Assembly: GCA_964510785.1 (NCBI GenBank)
Contig: CAZECM010000014.1
Location: 1 to 54,062 of the forward strand
DNA from: JAAYZM01 sp964510785
Lineage (GTDB): Bacteria; Actinomycetota; Actinomycetes; Actinomycetales; Cellulomonadaceae
Direction: 5' to 3'
DNA: 54,062 nt
Position numbers and translations under genes: made by a program. Of the stretch, positions 7,980 to 15,622 are shown piece after piece. The notes below the pieces were generated by a model. The model saw nothing but the letters and a program-made list of their open reading frames with translations. It ran no database searches and was not told where the DNA came from. Position 1 is the first letter of the stretch. Each line of letters opens with the position of its first letter.

Positions 7980-8900
7980 TCAGCTCTTCACGGCGCCCAG
8001 GAGGGCACCCTTCGTGAAGTGCTTCTGGAGGAAGGGGACGAGCGCGATGATCGGCAGCGTGGAGACGACGATCGTCGAGTACTTCACGAGCTCGGCGACG
8101 CGTTGTGCCTGGGCGTAGGACTCGAGGTCACCGGTCATGGATCCGGTCGAGGAGAGGTCGGACTGGATGAGGATGTTGCGCAGCACGAGCTGCAAGGGGT
8201 ACTTGCTGTCGTCGTTGAGGTAGATGAGGGCGTCGAAGAACGCGTTCCAGTTGCCGACGACGTGGATCATCACCATCAGCACGATGAGCGACTTGGCGAG
8301 CGGTACGGCGACCGTGAAGAAGAAGCGGAAGTCGTTCGCACCGTCCAGCTGCGCCGCCTCGCGGAGCTCGCCGGGGATGGTGACGTCGAAGAAGGAGCGT
8401 GCGATGAGCAGGTTCCACACCCCGACGGCGCCGGGCAGCACGAGTGCCCAGATCGTGTCGATCATGCCGAGCTGCTGCACCACGAGGTAGCGGGGGATCA
8501 TCCCGCCGTCGAAGAAGAGGGTGATGACCAGCAGGAACGTGATCGTCTTGCGTCCTGGCAGGTCGGGCCGCGAGAGCACATAGCCACCGGTGACGATGAG
8601 CGTCACGCTGATCGCGGTGGCGAGTCCCGTGTAGAGCACCGAGTTGGCGAAGCCGCGGATGATGGTCGGGTCGGAGAAGATCCGCGCGTAGCCCTCGAGC
8701 GTGAAGCCCGACGGCGCGACGAGCACGTCGCCGTTGTAGACGGCGCTCGGCTCGCTCACCGAAGCGATGACGATGAAGTAGATCGGGTAGATGACTGCCA
8801 GCGCGCTGATCGAGAGGATGAGTACCGAGGCGCGGTCGAAGGCTCGGTCGCTCAGCCGGTTGCTCAGCGGCCGGCGTGTGATGCGGGTGATGGTGGTCAC
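7980..8900 (-). CDS. Sugar ABC transporter permease, LplC/YtcP type
   Basis: Inner permease subunit of 306 residues with about six membrane segments. The cytoplasmic EAA loop, which contacts the ATPase, is REAAQLDGANDFRFFFTVAVP. The N-terminus is positively charged (TRRPLSNRLSDRAFDRAS) before the first helix; no signal peptide is cleaved. It ends in ...LQKHFTKGALLGAVKS, the usual tail of this subfamily. The GTG at 8900 has GAGGA nearby, and only seven bases separate it from the LplB-type gene. It functions with that permease and the lipoprotein encoded downstream. Confidence 0.88.
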   Translation of the reverse strand: MTTITRITRRPLSNRLSDRAFDRASVLILSISALAVIYPIYFIVIASVSEPSAVYNGDVLVAPSGFTLEGYARIFSDPTIIRGFANSVLYTGLATAISVTLIVTGGYVLSRPDLPGRKTITFLLVITLFFDGGMIPRYLVVQQLGMIDTIWALVLPGAVGVWNLLIARSFFDVTIPGELREAAQLDGANDFRFFFTVAVPLAKSLIVLMVMIHVVGNWNAFFDALIYLNDDSKYPLQLVLRNILIQSDLSSTGSMTGDLESYAQAQRVAELVKYSTIVVSTLPIIALVPFLQKHFTKGALLGAVKS

Positions 8901-8907
8901 GGCGTCC

Positions 8908-9900
8908 TCAGATCAGCGAGTTCTGCTTGGCGCGCCGCGCCAGCCAGTTGAAGGTGAGCAGCAGCGCGAGGTTGATGACCGAGTTGAACAGGCCGATCGC
9001 AGCGGAGTAGGAGAACTGCGCCTGCTGGAGGCCGGCCTGGTAGACGTAGGTCTGGATGATCTGCGACGTCGAGATGTTGAGCGGCGTCTGCAGCAGCAGC
9101 GCCTTCTCGAAGCCCACGTTGAGCAGGTTCCCGACGGCGAGGATGAACAGGATCGAGACCACCGGTGCAATGCCCGGGAGGTCGATGTGGCGGATGCGCT
9201 GCAGGGCGCTCGCGCCGTCGATCCGGGCGGCCTCGTGCAGCGACGGGTCGATGCCCGCGAGCGCTGCGAGGTAGATCACCATCGAGAACCCGGCCTCTTG
9301 CCAGACGCTCGACCCGACGTAGAGCGGGCGGAACCAGCTGGGCTCGGCGACGAAGAAGACGGGGTCGCCACCGACCAGCGCGATCAGGTGGTTGACCATC
9401 CCCGACCTCGGTGAGAAGAGGACGTAGATCAGACCCACGACGATGACGGTCGAGATGAACGCCGGTGCGTAGAGCACCGTCTGCGCGAACGCCTTGAAGC
9501 GCCGGGAGATCACCTGGTTGACGAGCAGCGCAAGGATGATCGGGATCGGGAACGTCACCAGGAGGTTGGTGAGCGACAGCAGGACGGTGTTCTCGACGAG
9601 CATCCCGAACTGGAACGACGAGAAGAACCGCGTGAAGTGCGCCCAGCCCACCCATTCGCTGCCGAGGAAGCCCGCGGTGGGGTTGTAGTTGCGGAACGCG
9701 ATCTGGACGCCGTACATGGGCCAGAACTTGAAGACGGCGAAGTAGACGAGCGTCGGGGCTAGTAGTACGTATAACTGCCAGCCGCGGACGACGCGTCGTG
9801 CGCGGCTCGGGCCGCGTCGGACCGGGCGCAAGGGCTGGACGGCGGGTACGGAGGTGGTTGCGCCCGCCGCCGCGGTCGTGCTGACGTCTGGTGCGCTCAT
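8908..9900 (-). CDS. Sugar ABC transporter permease, LplB/YteP type
   Basis: Second permease subunit, 330 residues from the ATG at 9898-9900, which overlaps the LacI stop (ATGA). The long upstream in-frame extension belongs to the LacI region in another frame and was rejected. After a basic N-terminal tail comes the first helix (QLYVLLAPTLVYFAVF), then the typical RNYNPTAGFLGSEWVG periplasmic stretch. The EAA loop is HEAARIDGASALQRIRHIDL, and it ends in WLARRAKQNSLI. Codons for LYVLL around 9762-9775 are TTA-TAC-GTA-CTA-CTA, very unusual for this GC-rich gene and coinciding with a copy of the upstream operator; see that entry. Confidence 0.88.
   Translation of the reverse strand: MSAPDVSTTAAAGATTSVPAVQPLRPVRRGPSRARRVVRGWQLYVLLAPTLVYFAVFKFWPMYGVQIAFRNYNPTAGFLGSEWVGWAHFTRFFSSFQFGMLVENTVLLSLTNLLVTFPIPIILALLVNQVISRRFKAFAQTVLYAPAFISTVIVVGLIYVLFSPRSGMVNHLIALVGGDPVFFVAEPSWFRPLYVGSSVWQEAGFSMVIYLAALAGIDPSLHEAARIDGASALQRIRHIDLPGIAPVVSILFILAVGNLLNVGFEKALLLQTPLNISTSQIIQTYVYQAGLQQAQFSYSAAIGLFNSVINLALLLTFNWLARRAKQNSLI
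9762..9775 (-). promoter_or_regulatory. Candidate intragenic operator inside the lplB-type gene
   Basis: GTAGTACGTATAAC on the plus strand matches the operator GTTATACGTATAAC at 10964-10977 in 12 of 14 positions, including ten consecutive bases (TACGTATAAC). It lies about 126-139 bases into the permease gene and forces three rare A/T-rich leucine codons. A downstream operator about 1.2 kb from the main one could support LacI-type DNA looping. The assignment rests on sequence similarity only. Confidence 0.55.
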
Positions 9901-10949
9901 CGTGACTCCCTGGGCGTACCGACCGACTCGCGCTCCACCAGCTCGCACCGCAGGTGCACGCGACGCTGCCCGGCGTTGGCGGGGGTGCGCACCGCGCCGC
10001 CGCTGAGCAGGAGCTCGACGGCGGCCCAACCCATCTCGCGGAACGGCAGGTTCATCGTGGTGAGCGCGGGGCGCAGGAACGGGGCGAGGATGTCCTGGTT
10101 GTCGAAACCGACCACCGACACGTCGTCGGGCACACGCAGGCCGCGCTCGGTCAGCGCCTGATAGGCGCCCCAGGCCGTGCGGTCGTTCGCGCAGAAGATG
10201 GCCGTGGGGGGCTCGTCGAGAGCGAGCAGCTCTCGGGTGAGCGTGTAGCCGTCGGGAGTCGCACCGGTACCGAAGCGGACGAGCGCCGGGTCGGGTTCCA
10301 GGCCCACGTCGGCGAGCGCCGCGAGGTATCCCTCGTACCGCCCCACGGCTGCGGGCAGTCCCGACTCGAGCCGCTCGATGTTGATGAAGCCGATGCGCCG
10401 GTGCCCCGTGGCGAGAAGCCGTTCGGTGGCGTCCCGCCCACCGCGCACCTCGTCGGGCGAGACCGACCACGTCTCGCCGCTCGGGTCGATGGCGTTGAGG
10501 ACCACGACCTCGTAGCTGTCGAGCTCGCTGGGGACGACCACGGGCCGGTTGTACATCGAGGCGTAGATGAACCGACGCACCTGGTGGGAGAGCAGCTGGT
10601 CGACGGCGGCCCGCTCGAGCTCCGCGGAGCCGCCGGTGTTGGCGACGATGAGCAGCTGGTCGTCCTGCCAGGCGCGGTCCTGGGCACCTTCGATGACCCG
10701 GCCCGCGAAGGGGGCGCTCGCGACCTGGTCACCGATGAGACCGATCATCTCGGCGTGCCCGTCGCGCAGCGCCCGGGCGGTGGCGTTCGTGCGGTACCCG
10801 AGGTCCTCTGCGGTACGCCGCACGCGCTTCGCGGTCTCGTCGGAGACCCGCGAGCCGCGGTTGCCGCGCAGGACGAGGGAGACCGTCGCCTGGGAGACTC
10901 CTGCTGCGCGCGCAACATCCCACATGGTGGGTTGCGTTGGAGTCGACAC
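9897..10949 (-). CDS. LacI-family repressor of the fructoside operon
   Basis: Transcription factor of 350 residues at the head of its operon. The N-terminal HTH contains DVARAAGVSQATVSLVLRGN and the hinge helix region GYRTNATARALRDG. The rest is a periplasmic-binding-protein-like effector domain (MIGLIGDQVASAPFAGRVIEG, AIFCANDRTAWGAYQAL, DDVSVVGFDNQDIL). The GTG at 10949 has GGGAG six bases upstream. The perfect palindrome at 10964-10977 lies between this start and its promoter, so the gene is probably autoregulated. The effector is likely a fructoside taken up by the encoded importer; that is inferred from the GH32 genes. Confidence 0.9.
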   Translation of the reverse strand: MSTPTQPTMWDVARAAGVSQATVSLVLRGNRGSRVSDETAKRVRRTAEDLGYRTNATARALRDGHAEMIGLIGDQVASAPFAGRVIEGAQDRAWQDDQLLIVANTGGSAELERAAVDQLLSHQVRRFIYASMYNRPVVVPSELDSYEVVVLNAIDPSGETWSVSPDEVRGGRDATERLLATGHRRIGFINIERLESGLPAAVGRYEGYLAALADVGLEPDPALVRFGTGATPDGYTLTRELLALDEPPTAIFCANDRTAWGAYQALTERGLRVPDDVSVVGFDNQDILAPFLRPALTTMNLPFREMGWAAVELLLSGGAVRTPANAGQRRVHLRCELVERESVGTPRESR

Positions 10950-10963
10950 CGGTGTCTCCCTGA

Positions 10964-10977
10964 GTTATACGTATAAC
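10964..10977. promoter_or_regulatory. LacI-type operator, perfect 14-bp palindrome
   Basis: GTTATACGTATAAC is fully self-complementary with a central CG, as in LacI-family operators. It lies 15 bases upstream of the LacI start codon and overlaps AT-rich hexamers that can serve as the -10 of the minus-strand promoter. It stands out sharply from the GC-rich surroundings. Confidence 0.8.
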
Positions 10978-11055
10978 GTCCGGAAACCAATGTACGGCCA
11001 CTCACGCGGTCGCGTCAAGGGCGACGATGAGTGATGCGTCCGGTCCCCACTGGCC

Positions 11056-11069
11056 TAGCGTCTTCTCCG
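11056..11069 (+). promoter_or_regulatory. -10 element of a leaderless promoter for the aminotransferase
   Basis: TAGCGT at 11056-11061 precedes a GTG at 11069 by seven bases. This placement argues for the GTG at 11069 as the true start rather than the ATG at 11027, which lies upstream of the promoter element. Confidence 0.6.
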
Positions 11070-12292
11070 TGAACACCGAGACCCTCGACAGCCGGGGCGC
11101 GAACCCGCTGACCCAGCTCACCATCGGCGAGCTCCGCGGGCGCACGAGCATCAAGTGGCGCGCCTTCCCACCGGACGTGCTCCCGCTGTGGGTCGCGGAG
11201 ATGGACGTCCCGCTCGCCCCCGCCGTCGCCGAGGCGCTGCGCTCCGCGCTCGACCGGAGCGACACGGGTTACCCGGCGGGCACGGCCTACGCCGAGGCGC
11301 TGCAGGCGTTCGCCGCCGCGCGCTGGTCCTGGCACGGGCTCGACGTCGGGCGCACGCGGCTCGTGCCGGACGTCATGCTCGGCATCGTCGAGTCGCTGCG
11401 ACTGGTGACCGGCTCGGGGGACGCCGTCGTCGTCACCCCACCGGTCTACGCCCCCTTCTTCGCGTTCGTGACCCACGCGGACCGGCGGATCGTCGAGGCG
11501 CCGCTCACGCCGGGGGGCCGGCTCGACCCCGCGGCGCTCGCGGACGCGTTCGCGCGCGCCCGGTCGCTCGGCCCGAACCCGGCGTTCCTGCTCTGCAACC
11601 CGCACAACCCGACCGGGACGGTCCACACCCGGGCCGAGCTCGAGCAGGTCGCGGCGCTGGCCCGCGAGCACGGGGTGCGCGTGGTCTCCGACGAGATCCA
11701 TGCACCGCTCGTGCTGCCGGGTGCGACGTTCACGCCGTTCCTCGACGTCGCGGGCGCGGAGAACGGCATGGTGCTGATGTCCGCCTCGAAGGCGTTCAAC
11801 CTCGCGGGGCTCAAGGCGGCGCTCGCGATCGCGGGGGAGGAGGCGGCCGCCGACCTCGCGCGCATGCCCGAGGAGGTGGGCCACGGCGCGAGCCACCTCG
11901 CGGTGATCGCCCACACCGCGGCCTTGCACGACGGCGGCCCGTGGCTCGATGCGCTCCTCGAGGGGCTCGACCGCAACCGAACGCTGCTGGCCGGCCTGCT
12001 CGCCGAGCATCTGCCCACGGTGCGCTACGGCCCGCACGAAGGCACCTACCTCGCGTGGCTCGACTGCCGCGCGCTGGGCATCGACGACGACGGCGACTCC
12101 GTGCTCGCCGTCACGAGCGCCATGGCCGGCCCGGCCCGACACTTCCTGGACCGTGCGCGCGTCGCGCTGAGCTCTGGCCACGTGTTCGGCACCGGCGGGC
12201 GCGGTCACGTGCGGCTCAACCTGGCCACGACGCCGGAGATCCTCACCGCGGCCATCACGGCGATGGGCCGCTCAGTTCCGCCGTCGAGCTAG
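11069..12292 (+). CDS. PatB/MalY-type PLP-dependent C-S lyase / aminotransferase
   Basis: Fold-type I PLP enzyme of 407 residues. The N-terminal NPLTQLTIGELRGRTSIKW and LPLWVAEMDVPLAP are hallmarks of the MalY/PatB group. Cofactor and substrate residues appear in TPPVYAPFF, NPHNPTGTV and SDEIHAPL, and the Schiff-base lysine lies in SASKAFNLAGLKAA. The final Arg motif is in GHVRLNLAT. The family cleaves cystathionine or cysteine conjugates to pyruvate, ammonia and a thiol; some members modulate sugar regulators. It has a leaderless GTG start and is divergent from the LacI repressor gene, with the operator about 90 bases away, so slight co-regulation is possible. Confidence 0.87.
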   Translation: MNTETLDSRGANPLTQLTIGELRGRTSIKWRAFPPDVLPLWVAEMDVPLAPAVAEALRSALDRSDTGYPAGTAYAEALQAFAAARWSWHGLDVGRTRLVPDVMLGIVESLRLVTGSGDAVVVTPPVYAPFFAFVTHADRRIVEAPLTPGGRLDPAALADAFARARSLGPNPAFLLCNPHNPTGTVHTRAELEQVAALAREHGVRVVSDEIHAPLVLPGATFTPFLDVAGAENGMVLMSASKAFNLAGLKAALAIAGEEAAADLARMPEEVGHGASHLAVIAHTAALHDGGPWLDALLEGLDRNRTLLAGLLAEHLPTVRYGPHEGTYLAWLDCRALGIDDDGDSVLAVTSAMAGPARHFLDRARVALSSGHVFGTGGRGHVRLNLATTPEILTAAITAMGRSVPPSS

Positions 12293-12293
12293 T

Positions 12294-12365
12294 GCCGAGG
12301 TAGTGACGATTCCCCGAGGTCGTGATTGCGAAGTCACGACTTCGCGCAATCGTCACTACTTCGGC
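12294..12365. repeat. Nested intergenic palindromic element
   Basis: GCCGAGGTAGTGACGATT (12294-12311) pairs with AATCGTCACTACTTCGGC (12348-12365) with one mismatch. Inside, GCGAAGTC and GACTTCGC (12328-12345) form a tighter palindrome, and CGAGGTCGTGA can pair with TCACGACTTCG. The element begins two bases after the aminotransferase stop. It could terminate transcription, but its nested symmetry is more than a terminator needs and resembles dispersed REP-like elements. Confidence 0.7.
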
Positions 12366-12511
12366 GAGCTGGCCTCGGCGGGTGCCGCGTCGACCGCCGT
12401 CGGGCTGGCGAGCGTCTGGGCCGCCGCGAACGCAGCGAGGTCCACGTTGCGCGAGAGTCGGACGAGACCCAGCAGCAGCAGGGCGCCGAGAGCCGAGTAT
12501 GGCAGCGCGCG

Positions 12512-12524
12512 TACCGTGAGTCCA
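12512..12524 (+). promoter_or_regulatory. -10 element of a leaderless promoter for the glyoxalase-like gene
   Basis: TACCGT at 12512-12517 is followed by six bases and then the ATG at 12524. No Shine-Dalgarno sequence is seen. Confidence 0.6.
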
Positions 12525-12952
12525 TGACTGCCGAGCGCTCTGCACCGGGCCGCGTCCGCCAGCTCCGCCTCGTGGTCCAGGTGGACGACTTCGACGAGGC
12601 CGTCGCCTTCTACCGCGACGTGCTCGGCCTGCCCGAGGGGGCCGCCTTCGAGGGCGACGGCGACGCGCGCGTGATCATCCTCGACGCGGGGCGCGCGACC
12701 CTCGAGCTGTCCAACCGTGCCCAGGTCGAGCTGATCGACCGGGTCGAGGCGGAGGGCAGCCCGAGCGCACGCCTGCGGGTCGCCTTCGAGGTGGACGACG
12801 CCGAGGGGACGACGACGGCGCTCACCGGCGCCGGTGCGCACCTCGTCGCGAGCCCGCGCGAGACGCCGTGGCGGTCCCTCAACTCGCGGCTCGACGCACC
12901 GGCCGGGCTGCAGGTCACGATCTTCCAGGAGCTCGACGGGCCGGGGGAGTAG
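12524..12952 (+). CDS. VOC-family (glyoxalase-like) protein
   Basis: Small cytoplasmic protein of 142 residues forming one vicinal-oxygen-chelate module. It opens with the usual beta strand and helix (RLVVQVDDFDEAVAFYRDVLGLP), a central strand (RVIILDAGRATLEL) and a second half (RVAFEVDDAEGTTTALTGAG, LQVTIFQEL). The family includes bleomycin-type binding proteins, dioxygenases and epimerases. Metal-ligand positions are only partly filled, so binding or resistance is as likely as catalysis. It starts at the leaderless ATG; the extension upstream of 12524 runs through the palindromic element and is not protein-like. Confidence 0.75.
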   Translation: MTAERSAPGRVRQLRLVVQVDDFDEAVAFYRDVLGLPEGAAFEGDGDARVIILDAGRATLELSNRAQVELIDRVEAEGSPSARLRVAFEVDDAEGTTTALTGAGAHLVASPRETPWRSLNSRLDAPAGLQVTIFQELDGPGE

Positions 12953-13085
12953 GGCGCGGTCCCCGGAGGCCGCCGTCGGGCACGGCACTCGTCGTCGGCG
13001 ACCTCACAACCCGCCCCGCGCCGGTGAGCGGAGAACGTTACGAACCCGGCGCCTAGCCGGACACGGCCGGGAAACCGGCGCTGCC

Positions 13086-13091
13086 TAGCGT
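13086..13091 (+). promoter_or_regulatory. -10 element upstream of the formate/nitrite transporter gene
   Basis: TAGCGT at 13086-13091 predicts transcription from about 13098, giving an untranslated leader of about 52 bases before the ATG at 13150. Confidence 0.45.
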
Positions 13092-13149
13092 CGAGGCACG
13101 CCGCGACACCGTGGCGCCGCGAACTGCCTCACCACCGGGAGCCGTGCCC

Positions 13150-14046
13150 ATGTCCTATGTCGCACCCGCCGAGCTCATCACGAAGATGGTCGACGCCGGG
13201 GAGTCGAAGATCTTCATGTCCACGCGCGACACGCTCGTGCGCGCCTACATGGCCGGGGCGCTCCTGACGCTCGCCGCGGCCTTCGCCGTGACCATGACGG
13301 TCCAGACCGGCTCGGCCCTCATCGGCGCGCTGCTGTTCCCCGTGGGGTTCTGCATGCTCTACCTGCTGGGCTACGACCTGCTGACGGGGGTGTTCGTGCT
13401 CGCGCCGCTCGCGTGGCTCGACAAGCGGCCCGGCGTCACGGCGAAGGGTGTGCTGCGCAACTGGGGGCTCGTGTTCCTCGGCAACTTCGGCGGGGCCTTC
13501 ACGGTGGCCGTGATGATGGCGATCGTGTTCACGTACGGCTTCTCGACGGAGCCCAACGAGGTGGGGCAGGTCATCAAGGAGATCGGCCACGGGCGCACCG
13601 TCGGGTACGCGGACCACGGGGCAGGGGGCATGTTCACGCTGTTCGTCCGCGGGGTGCTGTGCAACTGGATGGTCTCCACGGGTGTGGTCGGCGCCATGAT
13701 CGCCAAGGACGTGACGGGCAAGGTCATCGCGATGTGGATGCCGATCATGCTGTTCTTCGCGATGGCGTTCGAGCACTCGGTGGTCAACATGTTCTTGTTC
13801 CCCTCCGGGCTGCTGCTCGGCGCCGAGTTCACGGTCATGGACTACCTCGTGTGGAACGAGATCCCCACCGTGGTGGGCAACCTCGTCGGTGGGCTGGTGT
13901 TCACCGGGCTGGCGATCTTCTACACGCACGGGCGCACCGCGGCCAAGCGGGTGCCGGCGGGGGTCAAGGTGGTCGGGGTCGAGCCCGTCGAGGTCGAGGA
14001 CACGCACGAGTTGGAGGCCGTTGCGAGAAACCGCTTTCACAGTTAG
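13150..14046 (+). CDS. Formate/nitrite transporter family (FNT) channel
   Basis: Pentameric membrane channel subunit for small monovalent anions such as formate, nitrite or hydrosulfide, 298 residues. The start MSYVAPAELITKMVDAGESK matches the family amino terminus, so the GTG at 13111 was not chosen. Six membrane segments are visible, with conserved LYLLGYDLLTGVF, NWMVSTGVVGAM and FEHSVVNMFLF. The latter two hold the re-entrant segment and the central histidine of the selectivity filter. The last eight codons overlap a LacI operator (14025-14040) that controls the next gene, so the C-terminal ...RNRFHS is partly set by a DNA site. No nitrite reductase or formate dehydrogenase lies nearby, and the substrate is left open. 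Confidence 0.88.
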   Translation: MSYVAPAELITKMVDAGESKIFMSTRDTLVRAYMAGALLTLAAAFAVTMTVQTGSALIGALLFPVGFCMLYLLGYDLLTGVFVLAPLAWLDKRPGVTAKGVLRNWGLVFLGNFGGAFTVAVMMAIVFTYGFSTEPNEVGQVIKEIGHGRTVGYADHGAGGMFTLFVRGVLCNWMVSTGVVGAMIAKDVTGKVIAMWMPIMLFFAMAFEHSVVNMFLFPSGLLLGAEFTVMDYLVWNEIPTVVGNLVGGLVFTGLAIFYTHGRTAAKRVPAGVKVVGVEPVEVEDTHELEAVARNRFHS

Positions 14047-14049
14047 GTT
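14021..14049 (+). promoter_or_regulatory. Promoter and LacI operator for the GH5 gene, inside the FNT gene end
   Basis: GAGAAACCGCTTTCAC at 14025-14040 shares the 12-base core GAAACCGCTTTC with the sites at 20293-20308 and 21469-21484. TTGCGA (14021-14026) and TAGGTT (14044-14049) are 17 bases apart and flank it, so a bound repressor would block polymerase. The -10 overlaps the FNT stop codon. Confidence 0.7.
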
Positions 14050-14094
14050 TCTGCGTGGGTCCACCGTCGGGCCGCCGCACGAGATGGAGTCTTG

Positions 14095-15489
14095 ATGTCG
14101 ACGCTTCCCTGGATCTCGGTGGACGGCGCGCGCCTGGCCGACGAGCACGGGTCCACGGTCCGGCTGCACGGCGTGAGCCTGGGCGGCTGGATGAACATGG
14201 AGAACTTCATCACCGGCTACCCCGGTGCGGAGCAGGACATCCGTCGGCTGCTGCTCGACAGGATGGGCCGCGAGGCGTACGAGGCGTACTTCGAGTCGTT
14301 CTACTCCGCGTTCATCGACGACGCCGACGCCGCGTTCCTCGCCTCGATCGGCGTCAACTCGGTGCGGATCGCCGTCAACTATCGGCACTTCGAGGACGAC
14401 GCCCGGCCGTTCGAGCTCAAGGAGTCCGGTTTCGAGCGGCTCGACCGTGCGGTGCGCATCCTCGCCCGGCACGGCATCTACTCGATCATCGACCTGCACG
14501 CCCTGCCCGGGGCGCAGAACCAGCACTGGCACTCCGACAACCCCACCCACCGCGCGACGTTCTGGGACCACCCCCACTTCCAGGACCGCGTGGTGCACCT
14601 GTGGCAGGCGCTCGCAGACCGATACAAGGACCGGCCCGAGGTCGCCGGGTTCAACCCCGTCAATGAGCCCTCGGACCCGGAGGGCTCGGCACTGCTCGCG
14701 TTCTACGCGCGGCTCGAGAAGGCCGTGCGGGAGGTGGACCCTCGCCACGTGCTGTTCCTCGAGGGCAACAAGTACTCGACCGACTTCTCCGTGTTCGACC
14801 AGGCCGACCCGCTGCCGAACGCCGTCTACACCGCGCACGACTACGCGCTGCCGGGCATCACGAGCGCGACCGAGTACCCGGGGACCACGCGCGGCGAGTT
14901 CTTCGACCGCTCCGTGGTCGAGGCGACGTTCCTGCGGCGCACCGAGTACATGCGGCGCACCGGCACGCCCATCTGGATCGGGGAGTTCGGGCCCATGCTG
15001 CCCGACCCGGCCCAGGAGCCCTGGCGCCTGCAGCTGCTGCGCGACCAGCTCGATATCTACCGCGAGCACGGGGCGAGCTGGGCGCTGTGGACGTACAAGG
15101 ACGTGGGGCTGCAGGGCCTGCGGACGGTCGCGCCGTCGAGCGGTTACCTGACGCGGATCGCCGACGTGCTCGCCGCGAAGGCGCGGCTCGGCGTGGACTC
15201 CTGGGGCGGGTCCGACGTCGGGGTTCGGTCGGTGCTCGATCCCTTGGACGAGATCTTCGACGCCGAGTTCCCCGACTACCACCCGTGGCCGTGGGGCCGG
15301 GGCCCGCACATCGCGGTGCTCGTGCGCCACATCCTGCTCGCCGAACCCCTCGCCGAGCGGTTCGCCGATCGCTTCGCCGGGCTGGACGCCGCGCAGGCCG
15401 CCGAGCTGGGCCGCGACTTCTCCTTCGACCGCACCCTGGAGCGCACCGCCCTGGTCGACCTCCTCCGCACCCACCTCACCTCAATCTGA
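14095..15489 (+). CDS. Intracellular glycoside hydrolase family 5 enzyme
   Basis: Retaining beta-glycosidase with a TIM barrel, 464 residues, lacking a signal peptide. The start MSTLPWISVDGARLADE leads into VRLHGVSLGGWMNMENFITG, typical of BglC-like GH5 proteins. The acid/base is Glu191 in FNPVNEPSD and the nucleophile is Glu297 in WIGEFGP; NSVRIAVNYRHF provides the conserved Arg. Being cytoplasmic, it should trim imported oligosaccharides (beta-glucosides or mannosides) rather than polymers. A GGAG sits before the ATG at 14095; a TTG at 14092 is an alternative start. It is under the operator GAAACCGCTTTC and so belongs to the LacI regulon encoded at 20373-21374. It ends near the convergent six-hairpin glycosidase gene. 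Confidence 0.85.
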   Translation: MSTLPWISVDGARLADEHGSTVRLHGVSLGGWMNMENFITGYPGAEQDIRRLLLDRMGREAYEAYFESFYSAFIDDADAAFLASIGVNSVRIAVNYRHFEDDARPFELKESGFERLDRAVRILARHGIYSIIDLHALPGAQNQHWHSDNPTHRATFWDHPHFQDRVVHLWQALADRYKDRPEVAGFNPVNEPSDPEGSALLAFYARLEKAVREVDPRHVLFLEGNKYSTDFSVFDQADPLPNAVYTAHDYALPGITSATEYPGTTRGEFFDRSVVEATFLRRTEYMRRTGTPIWIGEFGPMLPDPAQEPWRLQLLRDQLDIYREHGASWALWTYKDVGLQGLRTVAPSSGYLTRIADVLAAKARLGVDSWGGSDVGVRSVLDPLDEIFDAEFPDYHPWPWGRGPHIAVLVRHILLAEPLAERFADRFAGLDAAQAAELGRDFSFDRTLERTALVDLLRTHLTSI

Positions 15490-15518
15490 CCCACCCCACC
15501 AACACCCTCCACTCCGCG

Positions 15519-15613
15519 TTGCGGGACGTTGGCGTCCCATAGCGTCCCGCAAGGGCCCGATCGACGACGTGGTGTCCCGCAAGGGCCCGATCGACGACGT
15601 GGCGTCCCGCAAG
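15519..15613. repeat. 30-bp tandem repeat fused to a hairpin between convergent genes
   Basis: Two complete 30-base units start at 15544 and 15574 (GTCCCGCAAGGGCCCGATCG then ACGACGTGG and one variable base), followed by a partial third at 15604-15613. The repeat head is also the right arm of a hairpin: TTGCGGGACG (15519-15528) pairs with CGTCCCGCAA (15543-15552). Because each unit carries a copy of that arm, several alternative hairpins can form. The most likely role is a bidirectional terminator enlarged by duplication. Confidence 0.75.
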
Positions 15614-15622
15614 GCGGACGGG

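Noticed and set aside
11027..11068. ATG at 11027 as the aminotransferase start
   Set aside because: It lies upstream of the -10 box TAGCGT and adds 14 residues unlike the family; the GTG at 11069 fits the leaderless pattern.
13129..15474. A minus-strand open frame of 781 codons opposite the FNT and GH5 genes
   Set aside because: Both plus-strand proteins have clear family motifs and catalytic residues; the antisense frame has none.
15544..15613. 30-bp repeats as a possible CRISPR array
   Set aside because: The units are directly adjacent with no spacers, only two and a bit copies exist, and no cas genes are present.
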